Virus record (IMG/VR): IMGVR_UViG_3300035034_000608
Span: 1 to 37,725 of that record
Source: a virus
Length of the DNA stretch: 37,725 nucleotides
Direction: 5' to 3' (one strand)
The notes under the pieces are model-generated. The model did no database searches. It was given only the letters and a program-made list of their open reading frames with translations, and was not told where the DNA came from. The number at the start of each line of letters is the position of its first letter. Within the stretch, counting starts at the first letter, position 1. Below, piece by piece: positions 16,165 through 25,122 of the stretch. Position numbers and translations under genes: made by a program.

Positions 16165-16592
16165 TGCCAGATTTAGGACAAGCACAAACAGGTTCTTTAA
16201 ACAGCACACCTAGACAGGTAAAGATTACAAGCTCAGCAAATTCTGCTACTGTATTCAAGAATATGGGTAATAACCATAATGTACCGTTTATGTGGTCTGC
16301 TACTGCTACTGTTGCAAGTGGTACTACCTCTGTTACTGTTGCTAGTGGGGTTAAGTTCTATGATATGGACTTGGCTGCTTACGCTAGTGTAACAGCTACA
16401 CCTACAACTAATGCAGGCTCAGATCATTGGGTGGCTTTTGATACTGAAGCTAACACAATCGAAATTAAAATGGCCAGTGTAAAAGCCGATGCAGATGTAG
16501 ATTTTAATTTACAGTTTATGTTAGGACCAAAAATTGATGTAAGCACACTTAGTACTAGAGGTACTGGAGCACCATCACAGAGTTACCCATAA
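16164..16592 (+). CDS. Small beta-rich structural (decoration-type) protein
   Basis: This 142-residue protein overlaps the protease stop as TAATG and is dominated by Ala/Thr/Ser/Val strands (SATATVASGTTSVTVASG), the composition of a capsid decoration or head-fibre protein. Its base composition and codon choice are richer in GC-ending codons than the homing genes, as in other highly expressed structural genes here. No specific family is recognised. Confidence 0.6.
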   Translation: MPDLGQAQTGSLNSTPRQVKITSSANSATVFKNMGNNHNVPFMWSATATVASGTTSVTVASGVKFYDMDLAAYASVTATPTTNAGSDHWVAFDTEANTIEIKMASVKADADVDFNLQFMLGPKIDVSTLSTRGTGAPSQSYP

Positions 16593-16665
16593 TTAATTAA
16601 AATAGCTTATTAACTATTGCGGAAAAGGGTATTAAAATTTTTACTAAAATAGGTTGGTAGCCAAA

Positions 16666-16722
16666 ATGAGTAAACAAAAGTTAATAACAAAAAAAACAAT
16701 TTATAAGGAGGAAATACCTTAA
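16666..16722 (+). CDS. Possible 18-residue leader peptide before the scaffold gene
   Basis: A short frame (MSKQKLITKKTIYKEEIP) contains the SD of the scaffold gene, and its TAA overlaps the scaffold ATG. Translation through it could couple or open the scaffold ribosome site. Its own SD is weak, so it may be chance. Confidence 0.25.
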   Translation: MSKQKLITKKTIYKEEIP

Positions 16723-17429
16723 TGGATAAAGACACATTAAAGCAAGACATTGAAGCTATTGTAACAGAAATCTTTTCTGATAAAGAAAGGGCTGGACAAG
16801 TACAAAAAACACAGGATGCACTCAATGAGTCTGCTGAAACAATCGAAACACTTACTCAGTCACTGGAAGCAAAAGTGATTGAGCTAGAAGAAGCTAATGT
16901 ATCTTCTAAGACACTTACTGCTGAGAAAGATACTAAAATTTCCGAACTTACTACTGAGCTTGAGGCGGCACAGTTAAAAGTAACGGAATTAGAGGCTTCT
17001 CTTGTAGAAACCAAAGAAGCACTGGAGAGTATAGAAAAAGATAGGGTAGCTGAGTCTAGAATGACTGAACTCAAAGAAGAGAAGGTAGCTATTTTGTCTG
17101 ATCTTAAAACACAGACCGCCAAAGTTAAGGAACTTACTGATGAAGAGTTTGCATCTTATAAGGCTGACCGTGTAGAACTTCGTAATGCTGTATCTGCAGA
17201 GCTAGAGGCTGCTTCTAAACAAGAGCCTGCTTCTGACAAAGAAGAGGGTACTTCTGGGAAAGAAACTGCGTCTAATAAAGACGTAAAGACTCCTCCAGCT
17301 AAAATTACTCCTGGACAGAGTATGGCTGCTGCAATGAATTTTGAAAGTAAACCATCAGATGATATGTTGACTAAGTACGCTAATATGGGTAAAGCCATGG
17401 CTGCTAGTATGACTAAGACTGATAAATAA
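16722..17429 (+). CDS. Probable scaffolding (prohead core) protein
   Basis: The 235-residue protein is a long acidic coiled coil from about residue 25 to 165 (heptads such as LEEANVSSKTLTAEKDTKIS). A disordered Ser/Glu/Lys linker follows, then a Met/Ala-rich C-terminal helix (GQSMAAAMNF, MGKAMAASM), as scaffold C-termini that bind capsid protein often have. It lies between the protease and capsid genes. It would template capsid assembly and be removed or cleaved by the upstream protease. The SD AAGGAGG is strong. Confidence 0.75.
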   Translation: MDKDTLKQDIEAIVTEIFSDKERAGQVQKTQDALNESAETIETLTQSLEAKVIELEEANVSSKTLTAEKDTKISELTTELEAAQLKVTELEASLVETKEALESIEKDRVAESRMTELKEEKVAILSDLKTQTAKVKELTDEEFASYKADRVELRNAVSAELEAASKQEPASDKEEGTSGKETASNKDVKTPPAKITPGQSMAAAMNFESKPSDDMLTKYANMGKAMAASMTKTDK

Positions 17430-17467
17430 ATAAATAAATATTGAAATTAATAAGGAGGAAATAAAGT

Positions 17468-18091
17468 ATGTTTATTCCTAGACATTCAGTTGTAGAGAAT
17501 CAATTTTGTAGCTACGCGGAGAATGCTTCTTTTGGGGCTGCCGGGGTTGGGGGTGTTATTGCTTATGCCGGTTCTGTAGTGTATCTTGATCCTGACGCAA
17601 CTAACCAAGAAGCAATGGTAAAAAAAATGGCTCACAGTGTTTCAGAAACACCGTTTGGATTTCTTATGCAAAAAGTTAAAGCTGGATACCACAGTGTACA
17701 TCCAACTGGGTTTGTTATGCCAGGTGATTTAGGTTCCAGTGATGCTATATCTCAACCAGTTTATGATAACACTGGTGCGATTGTGGGTACTAAATCGGTA
17801 CCAGTAGGTGTAGCGCACCTCGGTATTTTTGACACCGTGCATTACACATCACTTAATGGTGTTGCTGCAATAGCGCCAGGTGAGTCCTTGAGGGCTGCTG
17901 CTGATGAAGCAAGAGTAACAACGAGTGTTGGTTCATCTGATGGTTCTACTGACAAAGCAACTGGCGCAGCTATTAGTGGCGCGTCTGGTACTGTTGTTGC
18001 TAGAGTAGTTAAGGGAGCTAGTGCTGCTAAAGCTACTGCTAATATTGCTAACACCACGCTATACCCAATTAGAATTAAACTTTTAGTTTAG
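17468..18091 (+). CDS. Head structural protein, capsid-adjacent
   Basis: The 207-residue protein immediately precedes the major capsid gene. It has a mixed beta domain (GGVIAYAGSVVYLDPDATNQEAMVKK...) and then a low-complexity Ala/Ser/Thr/Gly strand region (about 125-190). Position and composition suggest a decoration or auxiliary capsid protein made in high amount, with a strong SD (AAGGAGG). Many tailed phages carry a decoration gene just before the capsid gene. No active site or membrane segment is seen. Confidence 0.65.
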   Translation: MFIPRHSVVENQFCSYAENASFGAAGVGGVIAYAGSVVYLDPDATNQEAMVKKMAHSVSETPFGFLMQKVKAGYHSVHPTGFVMPGDLGSSDAISQPVYDNTGAIVGTKSVPVGVAHLGIFDTVHYTSLNGVAAIAPGESLRAAADEARVTTSVGSSDGSTDKATGAAISGASGTVVARVVKGASAAKATANIANTTLYPIRIKLLV

Positions 18092-18103
18092 ATTTTAAAA
18101 AAC

Positions 18104-18132
18104 TTTGGATTAATGTGATATACACATCCAAA
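18104..18132 (+). promoter_or_regulatory. Hairpin in the leader of the capsid gene
   Basis: TTTGGA (18104-18109) pairs with TCCAAA (18127-18132) and TGTG (18114-18117) with CACA (18123-18126), with a 4-base bulge on the 5' side and a 5-base loop. It lies about 28 bases before the capsid ATG and leaves the SD (AGGAGG) free. It may protect or process the capsid mRNA. Confidence 0.45.
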
Positions 18133-18160
18133 ATTATTATAATACATTTAGGAGGAAATT

Positions 18161-19234
18161 ATGGAAAGAAAGGAAATGATGGAGCTTTTTAGAGCAACCG
18201 CAGAGGTTAATACCCCTGAAGGTTTGGCTGCTTATCGAGCATTTGCAGCTGCTTTAACAACTCCAATACTACAAAAGATCGAGCTCGACTCTATTATGCG
18301 TCAGCTCTTTACAGTGGAAAGATTAGGCCCGGGCGCTCAGGCGGTTTATCCCGTCGCAGAAGATTTTGAGATTCCAGTATGGGTACTTCCAGGACTTGGT
18401 TATGTTGCACAGAACTTCATCGAAGGTATTGGTGAAGAGGTATACGTTCCTACGTTTACTATTGATGCGGCAGCTGACTGGAAAATTACATACGCAAGGG
18501 ATTCCAGGATTGATATTGCCTCAAGAGCAGCAACGCGTGCCGCAAAAGATCTAGCAAATTATGAGGAGGAGTGTGGTTGGCGTGTTATTATGCCTGCTGC
18601 TACTTCTGCTTTCTCAGGAAAAGGGCTACTTGGTTCACGCCCTGCACCTCTTTATGAGATCGCACCTTCTGCTGCTGGAGCTGGATATCTTTCTAAGGAA
18701 TTAATTAATAAGATGATTGTAGGATTTAAGAGGACAGGCAGGACACTTACTGATCTTTATGTATCCCCAGAGGATGCTGCTGACATCAGAGAGTGGACTG
18801 ACACTGATATTGACCCTGTTACTAGGCGTGAGATTTTTCAGGCGTCAGGTATGGGTAGTATTTGGAATGTAACTCTTCATGAGATTCAACATCTAGGAGC
18901 AACAGGACTTTATAACATTAATGGTAGTGCCTCTGCTTATGGTAAGTTTGTGGCCACTGCTGGTACTGAGCAGTATAATGGGTATACACTTGATAATCCT
19001 AATGTGACTGCTGCTGATGGTACTATTAGTGATCTCGGCGAGACACAGATTATGGGGTTTGACCTTAGTGTTAATGATTCTCTTGTTATGCCTATTCGTA
19101 AAGAATATGAGGCTCATGATGATCCCACTCTTCTTCGTGTTCAGAAACAAGGTTTCTTTGGTTGGGCAGAGCTCGGATTCGCTTGCCTAGATTCGAGAAT
19201 GCTGGGCATGGGTATTATAGATAGAAGTTTATAA
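18161..19234 (+). CDS. Major capsid protein
   Basis: The 357-residue protein has the position, size and composition of an HK97-fold capsid protein. It has an N-terminal helical arm, then PVWVLPGLGYVAQNFIEGIGEEVYVPTF-like strands, an Asp/Arg/Ala-rich helix segment, and a C-terminal half with DLYVSPEDAADIREW and later P-domain strands. The sequence is unusually rich in Ala/Gly and in C- or G-ending codons compared with the neighbouring homing genes, as expected for the most abundant virion protein. It has a strong SD and is flanked by hairpins on both sides. Confidence 0.85.
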   Translation: MERKEMMELFRATAEVNTPEGLAAYRAFAAALTTPILQKIELDSIMRQLFTVERLGPGAQAVYPVAEDFEIPVWVLPGLGYVAQNFIEGIGEEVYVPTFTIDAAADWKITYARDSRIDIASRAATRAAKDLANYEEECGWRVIMPAATSAFSGKGLLGSRPAPLYEIAPSAAGAGYLSKELINKMIVGFKRTGRTLTDLYVSPEDAADIREWTDTDIDPVTRREIFQASGMGSIWNVTLHEIQHLGATGLYNINGSASAYGKFVATAGTEQYNGYTLDNPNVTAADGTISDLGETQIMGFDLSVNDSLVMPIRKEYEAHDDPTLLRVQKQGFFGWAELGFACLDSRMLGMGIIDRSL

Positions 19235-19252
19235 TGTAAATATTTTAATATG

Positions 19253-19291
19253 GTGTGGGTCCTTAGGAATATTATTTTTAAGGACCCATAC
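19253..19291 (+). terminator. Stable hairpin downstream of the capsid gene
   Basis: A 13-pair stem joins GTGTGGGTCCTTA (19253-19265) to TAAGGACCCATAC (19279-19291) with one G-U pair and a 13-base AT-rich loop. No T-run follows, so it may stabilise the capsid mRNA 3' end or give partial termination rather than being a standard intrinsic terminator. Confidence 0.6.
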
Positions 19292-19317
19292 TAATAAATA
19301 AATAAAGGCATTATGTT

Positions 19318-20127
19318 ATGAAGATTAAGTATGGTAATGATGGACTTGAAAATTTAGATAGTTTTTCTTATATATATAAAAGAGATGTGTTTCGAAGAAA
19401 ACGTTTGTATTATAAATTTATAAATTCCTGTAGTGTGTGTGGTGAGTCATTTTTTATGAGGGCTACTTATCCTACAAAAATATGTAGTGCTAATTGTGCT
19501 CATCAATCAGAAACAATAAAAAAGAAAATTTCAAAAAGTATGTCTGGTGTAAAGAAGTCAAAACAAGAGTGTAAGGCTATTTCAAAAAGAATGTCAAAAG
19601 GCGGTGTGATTAAAAAAAACATTCCATTATTTGATACTTATGCTCATCAAATTTTTCCTATAGAAGAGGTAAAGAATGATAATGGTATTCTTTTAGTAAA
19701 ATGCTCATTATGTGGTGAATGGTTTGTAGCTAAAAGAACTTCTGTGGAGGCTCGTGCACAATATATAAAAGGTAATATAGATAGAGAATCAAAACTTTAT
19801 TGTTCTGATGGGTGTAGATCATCTTGTAGTATATTTAATAAACATAAATATCCAGTAGGATTTAATGTAAGAAAAAGTAGGAATATAATTGAATATACAA
19901 GTTATGAATTACAAATATGGTCAAAAGAGGTACTTAAAAGAGCTAAGTACGTATGTGAATATTGTGGTAAGCAAGCAACAGTCGCACATCATATACAACC
20001 AAAAAAACTAGAATCGTTTTATGCTTTGGACCCAGACAATGGAATAGCCTGTTGCAGTATCTGTCATTACAAATTTGGGCATAGGGATAATTGCACAACA
20101 ATTAATATAGCAAATTTTGTATGTTAA
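19318..20127 (+). CDS. HNH homing endonuclease with zinc fingers
   Basis: The 269-residue protein has an N-terminal zinc finger (CSVCGE ... CSANC, 38-60) and a NUMOD3-like basic segment (about 64-95). A second zinc finger follows (CSLCGE ... CSDGC, 129-166). The C-terminal HNH domain has CEYCG (213-217), AHH (223-225), N241 and CSICH (246-250). It is not closely related to the zinc-repeat HNH family elsewhere in the window. It follows the capsid gene and is followed by a second nuclease gene, so this site has also gathered two homing genes. Codon use is A/T-rich. Confidence 0.87.
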   Translation: MKIKYGNDGLENLDSFSYIYKRDVFRRKRLYYKFINSCSVCGESFFMRATYPTKICSANCAHQSETIKKKISKSMSGVKKSKQECKAISKRMSKGGVIKKNIPLFDTYAHQIFPIEEVKNDNGILLVKCSLCGEWFVAKRTSVEARAQYIKGNIDRESKLYCSDGCRSSCSIFNKHKYPVGFNVRKSRNIIEYTSYELQIWSKEVLKRAKYVCEYCGKQATVAHHIQPKKLESFYALDPDNGIACCSICHYKFGHRDNCTTINIANFVC

Positions 20128-20145
20128 TTGGATAAAAGGACTAAA

Positions 20146-20994
20146 ATGTATAAAGATAAAGTATGCACTATGTCGGGTTGTAATGAGGTTTTTACACCTA
20201 CTTCAGGCAGTCAAAAATATTGTAATAATTGTAAAGATATTGCTAAACAAGATAGAGAAAAGATTCAATGGAGAAACCAAAGTAGGAAAAGAAATAATTA
20301 TGTAGAATTTACGCGCAATTGTAAGTTTTGCGGTGTAGAATTTATTACTTATTATAAAAATAAGACTACTTGTGGCAGTCTATCATGTGAAAAATCCAGA
20401 TTAAAAAAAAATAATCTAAAAGCAGAAAAAAAGCGTAATATTAAGAAAAAATATATTACTAAATCAAATCAAGAAAAAAAACGAATAAATGATCTTAAAA
20501 TTTTTACTATTTATTTGAATAATTATAATTATAATATAATTGATAGTTCAAATTACATTAATTCGCATGTTGGTAAATTATTATTAGAATGTCCAGAAGG
20601 GCATAAATGGTATTCGACCGTTCATAATTTTAAAGATAATAATAATAGATGTTTTATTTGTTACTCACAAAATAATTATACTTCTAAGTTTGAACAATCC
20701 GTTAGAGAGTACATAAAAAATATATATGATGGTAATATTTTATATAATAATAGAGAGGTAGTATTTAACGAAGTAACTGGTAAATATTTAGAGCTTGATA
20801 TTTATTTGCCGGATATTAATAAAGCAATAGAATGTGACGGTGAATATTGGCATTCCAGAAAAGACATGATTTTTAGAGATAAAATTAAGGATATATTTTG
20901 TGCGGATAATAATATTAACTTATTACGTATTAGTGATAAAAGTTGGTATAGAGATGAGTGCTTTGATTTAATAACTAATTTTGTAATTAACTGA
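20146..20994 (+). CDS. EDxHD/Vsr-like homing endonuclease with zinc repeat
   Basis: I choose the ATG at 20146 because AAAGGA lies 5 bases upstream, over a TTG at 20128. The 282-residue protein has two N-terminal zinc fingers (C7/C12/C26/C29; C59/C62/C76/C81) and a basic linker. Next comes one zinc module like those of the HNH family here (CPEGHKW ... NRCFIC, 149-172). The C-terminal nuclease of the PD-(D/E)XK/Vsr type has LELDIYLP (215-222), then IECDGEYWH (228-236) and D240. This resembles the EDxHD homing endonuclease family (I-Bth0305I type). Confidence 0.8.
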   Translation: MYKDKVCTMSGCNEVFTPTSGSQKYCNNCKDIAKQDREKIQWRNQSRKRNNYVEFTRNCKFCGVEFITYYKNKTTCGSLSCEKSRLKKNNLKAEKKRNIKKKYITKSNQEKKRINDLKIFTIYLNNYNYNIIDSSNYINSHVGKLLLECPEGHKWYSTVHNFKDNNNRCFICYSQNNYTSKFEQSVREYIKNIYDGNILYNNREVVFNEVTGKYLELDIYLPDINKAIECDGEYWHSRKDMIFRDKIKDIFCADNNINLLRISDKSWYRDECFDLITNFVIN

Positions 20995-21015
20995 CTTTAT
21001 AATAAGTAGGTATTG

Positions 21016-21330
21016 ATGTATATATTTATGTATAATATCGTAATGGCTGTGATACTAACTGAAGCATTAACTGAATTAGTGGTTAAATCTGAGCTTTTTT
21101 GGCCAATGAGAAAATGGTTATTTGATCGTGGACAAAATAGTAGAGTATTTAGCTTTTTCCATGAGCTTATAGATTGTGGGTATTGTTTTTCAGTTTGGGC
21201 TGGTTTTTTTTCACTGGTGTTAGTATTAAATTCTGATTATACACCGATTTTATTTTTTATTACAGGACTTATTATACACCGTTTATCAAATTTAATACAT
21301 AATTTGATAGATAAAACAAGAACTAATTAA
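21016..21330 (+). CDS. Small membrane protein, DUF1360-like
   Basis: The 104-residue protein has hydrophobic segments at about residues 1-18, 58-72 and 76-88, with a CGYCFSVWAGF motif between (about 52-63). This recalls the CxxC-x-FW signature of DUF1360 membrane proteins found in phages and bacteria. The ATG at 21016 is preferred over a TTG at 21013 because of spacing to a weak AGG. Its function is unknown; a role at the host membrane is inferred. It sits after the capsid and before neck genes. Confidence 0.65.
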   Translation: MYIFMYNIVMAVILTEALTELVVKSELFWPMRKWLFDRGQNSRVFSFFHELIDCGYCFSVWAGFFSLVLVLNSDYTPILFFITGLIIHRLSNLIHNLIDKTRTN

Positions 21331-21371
21331 AAGGACAAGGTAATTAACAAACAGAAAAGGAGAAAACTATT

Positions 21372-21848
21372 ATGATTATGCGAGGATATGTTAAGAACAT
21401 TACACCTAATTGGGCATACGCTATGAAAAGGTCTGTACGCCCTGGAGGAGAAATTGCACTTCAAGATCTTTTTGAGCAGTACGGTAAAAAGCACGGTATG
21501 CCTCCTAATGAACAATTTATTAGTTGGCTTAAAGATGTAAAGCTACCGGATAAAACTACTTGGAAGATTGTCTATAATGAAGATTTGGATAAGTTAGAAG
21601 TTGATATTCCGGTAGAACCTCAAACAAGAAGCCAAGGGGGCAGTAATGTACCTCCGATGGTTAGTAAGGAGACTACTGTAGATGATATAACGTCATTATC
21701 TGTAAGAAAAGCAAGAGAAGCTTTACCAAAAATTACTAATCTTAATTTACTAAGATACGCTTTGAAAGAGGCTAATCAGCTTACTGGAAAGGATAGTCTA
21801 TGTAAATTATTACATAAGAGAGTACGTGAATTACAGATTTCAAGATAA
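21372..21848 (+). CDS. Hypothetical head or neck structural protein
   Basis: This 158-residue protein has a compact N-terminal domain (WAYAMKRSVRPGGEIALQDLFEQYGKKHG), a Pro/Gln/Ser-rich linker near residue 85-100 and a helical C-terminus (residues 110-158, KAREALPKITNLNLLRYALKEA type) that looks like a small helical DNA- or protein-binding unit. The position between capsid and connector genes suggests a virion protein. A strong intrinsic terminator follows the gene. No family is recognised with certainty. Confidence 0.7.
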   Translation: MIMRGYVKNITPNWAYAMKRSVRPGGEIALQDLFEQYGKKHGMPPNEQFISWLKDVKLPDKTTWKIVYNEDLDKLEVDIPVEPQTRSQGGSNVPPMVSKETTVDDITSLSVRKAREALPKITNLNLLRYALKEANQLTGKDSLCKLLHKRVRELQISR

Positions 21849-21870
21849 ATAAAATTAGTTATGACCTATT

Positions 21871-21908
21871 AAAGGGCTGTGCGTTTATTAGCGTATGGTC
21901 CTTTTTTT
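21871..21908 (+). terminator. Intrinsic (rho-independent) terminator
   Basis: AAAGGGCTGTGCG (21871-21883) pairs with the mirrored strand ending GTCCTTT through a 13-pair stem including G-U pairs. The loop is about 7-8 bases, and the 3' arm runs directly into seven T residues. It should end the capsid-region transcript. About 110 bases without a gene follow, with no clear promoter match. Confidence 0.75.
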
Positions 21909-22025
21909 ATTTATGTAACCTGCTTATAACTAGTTGGTTTTTGCAGATAATTATTTCGGTATTGGGAGCAGACTACGGTGATTGATACTGACTTACTACT
22001 GAATACATAATACTAAGGAGAATAC

Positions 22026-23030
22026 ATGATAAGTTTATCGTTTACAGTTGATAATATAGCTACAGTACTTACAGCGTATAACTATATACAGATTGCTAAG
22101 TACGCAGGCAATGAACCGGATCAGCCACCAAACCCTACTGAGGATTTAATTGATTGGGTAACTGTATTAGGGTCAGAGACTTTTCCAATACCTATTGCAT
22201 TACACGCAGGTCAGACTTTCTATCAAACTTATGATACTGACGGTAACTTCAGTGATTGGTATAGTTCTAGGTATATTATGGTTACTACTGAAAGTGGTAT
22301 TGATACTATTAGTGCTGCTAATGGGTGGTCATCTCCAATACTAGGAGAGACTGGGGATCTTTATTATAATCCGGAATTCCCCAGAGAAGTCTTATATGAT
22401 ACAGATAATCAACGTATTATAAATAGAATAAGGTTGTATATAGGTGACCCTTTATCACTTATAAGAGAATACGGAGTTGAAGCTCAATCATCTATTCATC
22501 CTGATGGTAAAACTTTTCAGCTTGATCAAAAAGGATGGCCGGTTTTTATAACTATGGGGGGTAAGTCTTTTATAGACACTTTAAATCCTTCAGTAAATGG
22601 TTATAAGTATCTTAAGTTTCAAGAGTACATAGATGAGGTATGTATAACTTGTTCAGGTATAACTAATATTTGTGGTACAGATACAATAAAAGAGATCGAA
22701 CACGGGGTAGATATTTTTTACCACTCTTTTAGGCATTCTGATAGAGAGATTATGGAGGCGTATGATACTGTAATGCCTCCTACTGGGCTAACAACTGTTA
22801 CAGCTACTTCTCAGGCGTATATATTACAGACTGCTATAGACTTACTGCGTAAAGAGTTATGGGAGGACGCTACTGAAGATGGGAGCTTCATAAAAGATGA
22901 AGGATCTTCCTATAACCCAGAAGCCGGCTTAAAAATTAGAAAAATGTTGTTGGATGACCTGAAGAAAGATTTAGATGAGGTAGTGAATTCGTTAATGTTG
23001 AAAGGAATTACGGGGGTTAGAGTTGATTAG
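22026..23030 (+). CDS. Head-tail connector (adaptor-type) protein
   Basis: The 334-residue protein follows the terminator and begins the neck gene group. The N-terminal 110 residues are beta-rich with aromatic residues (YNYIQIAKYAG, WVTVLGSETFPIP), resembling a fibronectin-like or binding domain. The C-terminal part has INRIRLYIGDP and a long helical segment with AYILQTAIDLLRKELWEDA. This helical pattern recalls the adaptor proteins that dock under the portal. Its role is inferred. An HNH homing gene starts 3 bases after its stop codon. Confidence 0.65.
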   Translation: MISLSFTVDNIATVLTAYNYIQIAKYAGNEPDQPPNPTEDLIDWVTVLGSETFPIPIALHAGQTFYQTYDTDGNFSDWYSSRYIMVTTESGIDTISAANGWSSPILGETGDLYYNPEFPREVLYDTDNQRIINRIRLYIGDPLSLIREYGVEAQSSIHPDGKTFQLDQKGWPVFITMGGKSFIDTLNPSVNGYKYLKFQEYIDEVCITCSGITNICGTDTIKEIEHGVDIFYHSFRHSDREIMEAYDTVMPPTGLTTVTATSQAYILQTAIDLLRKELWEDATEDGSFIKDEGSSYNPEAGLKIRKMLLDDLKKDLDEVVNSLMLKGITGVRVD

Positions 23031-23033
23031 ACT

Positions 23034-23882
23034 ATGGGTAAAAAATTAACAATAGAATACGTAAAAGATTCTTTTGAAAAAGAAGGTTATGTTTTGCTTA
23101 GTGAAGTGTATATCAATAATAAACATAAGTTAGACTATAGTTGTCCTAAAGGACATAAGCACAGCATTGCTTGGAATGATTGGCAACAAATCCATAGATG
23201 CCCTACTTGTGTAGGAAATACTACTCTTGTTATTGAATATGTAAGAACTTGTTTTAATAATGCTAATTATATACTTGTTTCTAAAGTATATAAAAACGCT
23301 TACACTAAGTTAGATTATATTTGTTCTAAGGGGCATAAGCATTCTATTACTTGGACTGATTGGCAGCAAGGACACAGATGTCCTTATTGCGTAGGACAAG
23401 GTAAGCCAACTCTAAGCACAGTTAAAAAATCTTTTGAAAAAGAAGGGTATACACTTATATCTGATAAATATAAACGTAGTAAAGATAAGTTAGGTTACAC
23501 GTGTAAGGAAGGGCACACACATTTAATTACTTGGGCTGATTGGCAGCAAGGATACAGATGCCCTACTTGTTCACATATTAAGAATGCAGGCACTGGTCAT
23601 TATAATTGGAAAGGTGGTATCTCGTTCGAACCTTATTGTGAAGTTTGGAAAGACAAAGAATACAAACAAAGTATAAGAGATCGTGACAATAATAAATGCT
23701 TAAATCCGTATTGCAATTCTAAAAATCCAAATGATCTAACTATTCATCATATAGATTATAATAAAAAAAATTGCAAACCAAGTAATCTAATAACAATTTG
23801 CAGATCGTGCAATTCTATGGCTAATAAAAATAGAACGTGGCACAAAGCTTGGTATAGAGCAATAATTAAAAATAGATATTAA
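23034..23882 (+). CDS. Free-standing HNH homing endonuclease with three zinc repeats
   Basis: The 282-residue protein belongs to the same family as the genes at 2117 and 26190 but has three zinc modules (closing motifs HRCPTC, HRCPYC, YRCPTC). A NYNWKGGI-type linker follows, then the HNH domain (CLNPYC, IHHIDYNKKNC, SNLITICRSCN) and the shared ending WHKAWYRAIIKNRY. The start ATGGGTAAAAAATTAAC lies 3 bases after the connector gene stop with no SD. Translational coupling to the host gene is likely. Confidence 0.9.
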   Translation: MGKKLTIEYVKDSFEKEGYVLLSEVYINNKHKLDYSCPKGHKHSIAWNDWQQIHRCPTCVGNTTLVIEYVRTCFNNANYILVSKVYKNAYTKLDYICSKGHKHSITWTDWQQGHRCPYCVGQGKPTLSTVKKSFEKEGYTLISDKYKRSKDKLGYTCKEGHTHLITWADWQQGYRCPTCSHIKNAGTGHYNWKGGISFEPYCEVWKDKEYKQSIRDRDNNKCLNPYCNSKNPNDLTIHHIDYNKKNCKPSNLITICRSCNSMANKNRTWHKAWYRAIIKNRY

Positions 23883-23896
23883 AAGGAGAGCTTAAT

Positions 23897-24490
23897 ATGG
23901 CTCGTGGACGTATTAGCCCAAAAACAAAAAACAGATTTCGTACGGCTATGAGGGACGTTATAAAATGTTTAAGTAGAAAAGTGCTTGTTTATAAACAATC
24001 TATAAAAAGTCAATGTAGTAATTGTTATTATGATAAAGGCACAGATAGCTCTACAGGTAAGTGTAAGTGGACTGCCCTTGAGGCAAAAATTAAACAGTCT
24101 GAATGGTTAGCTGATGGTAATATGTCTTTACAGTTTAAATATTTTAAAGTAGGTAGGTGCCCTATATGTCTAGGTAAAGGGTTTTTAGAAACACCTCGTA
24201 AAGTTTATACAAATTGTTTGATTACTTGGAATCCTGATGATAGAAATAAGATGGTTTATACACCAGCCGGTTCTGAGGGGTCATCAGTAGTTCAATTAAA
24301 AACAGATCCTAAAAATTTTGATACATTTAAAAATTGTAAAAAATTAGTAGTCGACGGTGTAAATTGTAAGTTATCTAAGCCCCCAGTATTAAGAGGTCTA
24401 GGTAATCAAACTGTGTTAGTAATAACTGCGTTTACTACTGATAAGCCTAGTATTGATAGTGATGAGATAATAAAGGATTATAGTAGTTAA
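23897..24490 (+). CDS. Neck protein with zinc-binding cysteines
   Basis: The 197-residue protein has an internal cysteine cluster: CSNCYYD (about 40-46), C57, then CPICLGKGF (about 93-101). This is a likely structural zinc site in an otherwise beta-rich small protein. Its length and position just after the connector and before two further neck genes fit a head-completion or stopper protein. The start has a strong SD (AAGGAG), and the stop overlaps the next start as TAATG. Confidence 0.65.
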   Translation: MARGRISPKTKNRFRTAMRDVIKCLSRKVLVYKQSIKSQCSNCYYDKGTDSSTGKCKWTALEAKIKQSEWLADGNMSLQFKYFKVGRCPICLGKGFLETPRKVYTNCLITWNPDDRNKMVYTPAGSEGSSVVQLKTDPKNFDTFKNCKKLVVDGVNCKLSKPPVLRGLGNQTVLVITAFTTDKPSIDSDEIIKDYSS

Positions 24491-25122
24491 TGGCTGATTC
24501 TTCTAGAATAACTAGGGTAGTAAAAGATATAGAACGTGCTTTTACTTATCATTTAAAAGAGCGTTTAGTGGCTGAAGTACCTAATTTTAAAGACCTTATA
24601 TTGACAGGTTTTGATGGGCTTTCTGATAGGATAACTGATCCAAACAGTAACACCGATCCTGCTTTATTTAGAAAAATATTTCAAGAGTCTCTTGATGCAT
24701 TTAAGTTTATAGGGGAACATCCTACTACTGGTGTACGTATTATTTTACCTGATCTATTAAATTTTGACTTTAATGGTATGAAAATAATAGAACGTATTTT
24801 AGAGGGTACTCCTGGTACTTATGTAGAGGTTAGTCATGATGATTTGGAAAAAATAACAGGTAAAACAACTATTAATGCTGATCCTATCGACTCTACTGTT
24901 CCAAGAAAAAAACGAGTATATATAATACAGTATACTCCTAGTCTTAAAAATAAAGAGAAAACTGTTTTAAGTCGAGAATTGATTAAATTTCCTTTTTCTA
25001 ATGTACCGCCTCTAGAAGACGAAGTATTTGGCGCCGCAGATGAGTATTATGAGGAAAATATAGACGCTTGGATAGACGAAGCAAACGAAAAAAGCACTAG
25101 ACTGATCAAAACAAAATATTAA
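24490..25122 (+). CDS. Neck/tail completion protein candidate
   Basis: This 210-residue protein starts within the TAATG overlap of the previous gene. It has a helical N-terminus (ITRVVKDIERAFTYHLKERL), a mixed central domain (GVRIILPDLLNFDF) and an acidic C-terminus (EYYEENIDAWIDEANEK). Gene order suggests a head-tail joining or tail completion protein. I recognise no specific family, so the call is contextual. Confidence 0.6.
   Translation: MADSSRITRVVKDIERAFTYHLKERLVAEVPNFKDLILTGFDGLSDRITDPNSNTDPALFRKIFQESLDAFKFIGEHPTTGVRIILPDLLNFDFNGMKIIERILEGTPGTYVEVSHDDLEKITGKTTINADPIDSTVPRKKRVYIIQYTPSLKNKEKTVLSRELIKFPFSNVPPLEDEVFGAADEYYEENIDAWIDEANEKSTRLIKTKY

Noticed and set aside
20117-20305. 62-codon frame overlapping the start of the EDxHD nuclease
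   Set aside because: The nuclease frame in this stretch encodes a zinc finger and has a good SD; the other frame is a shadow.
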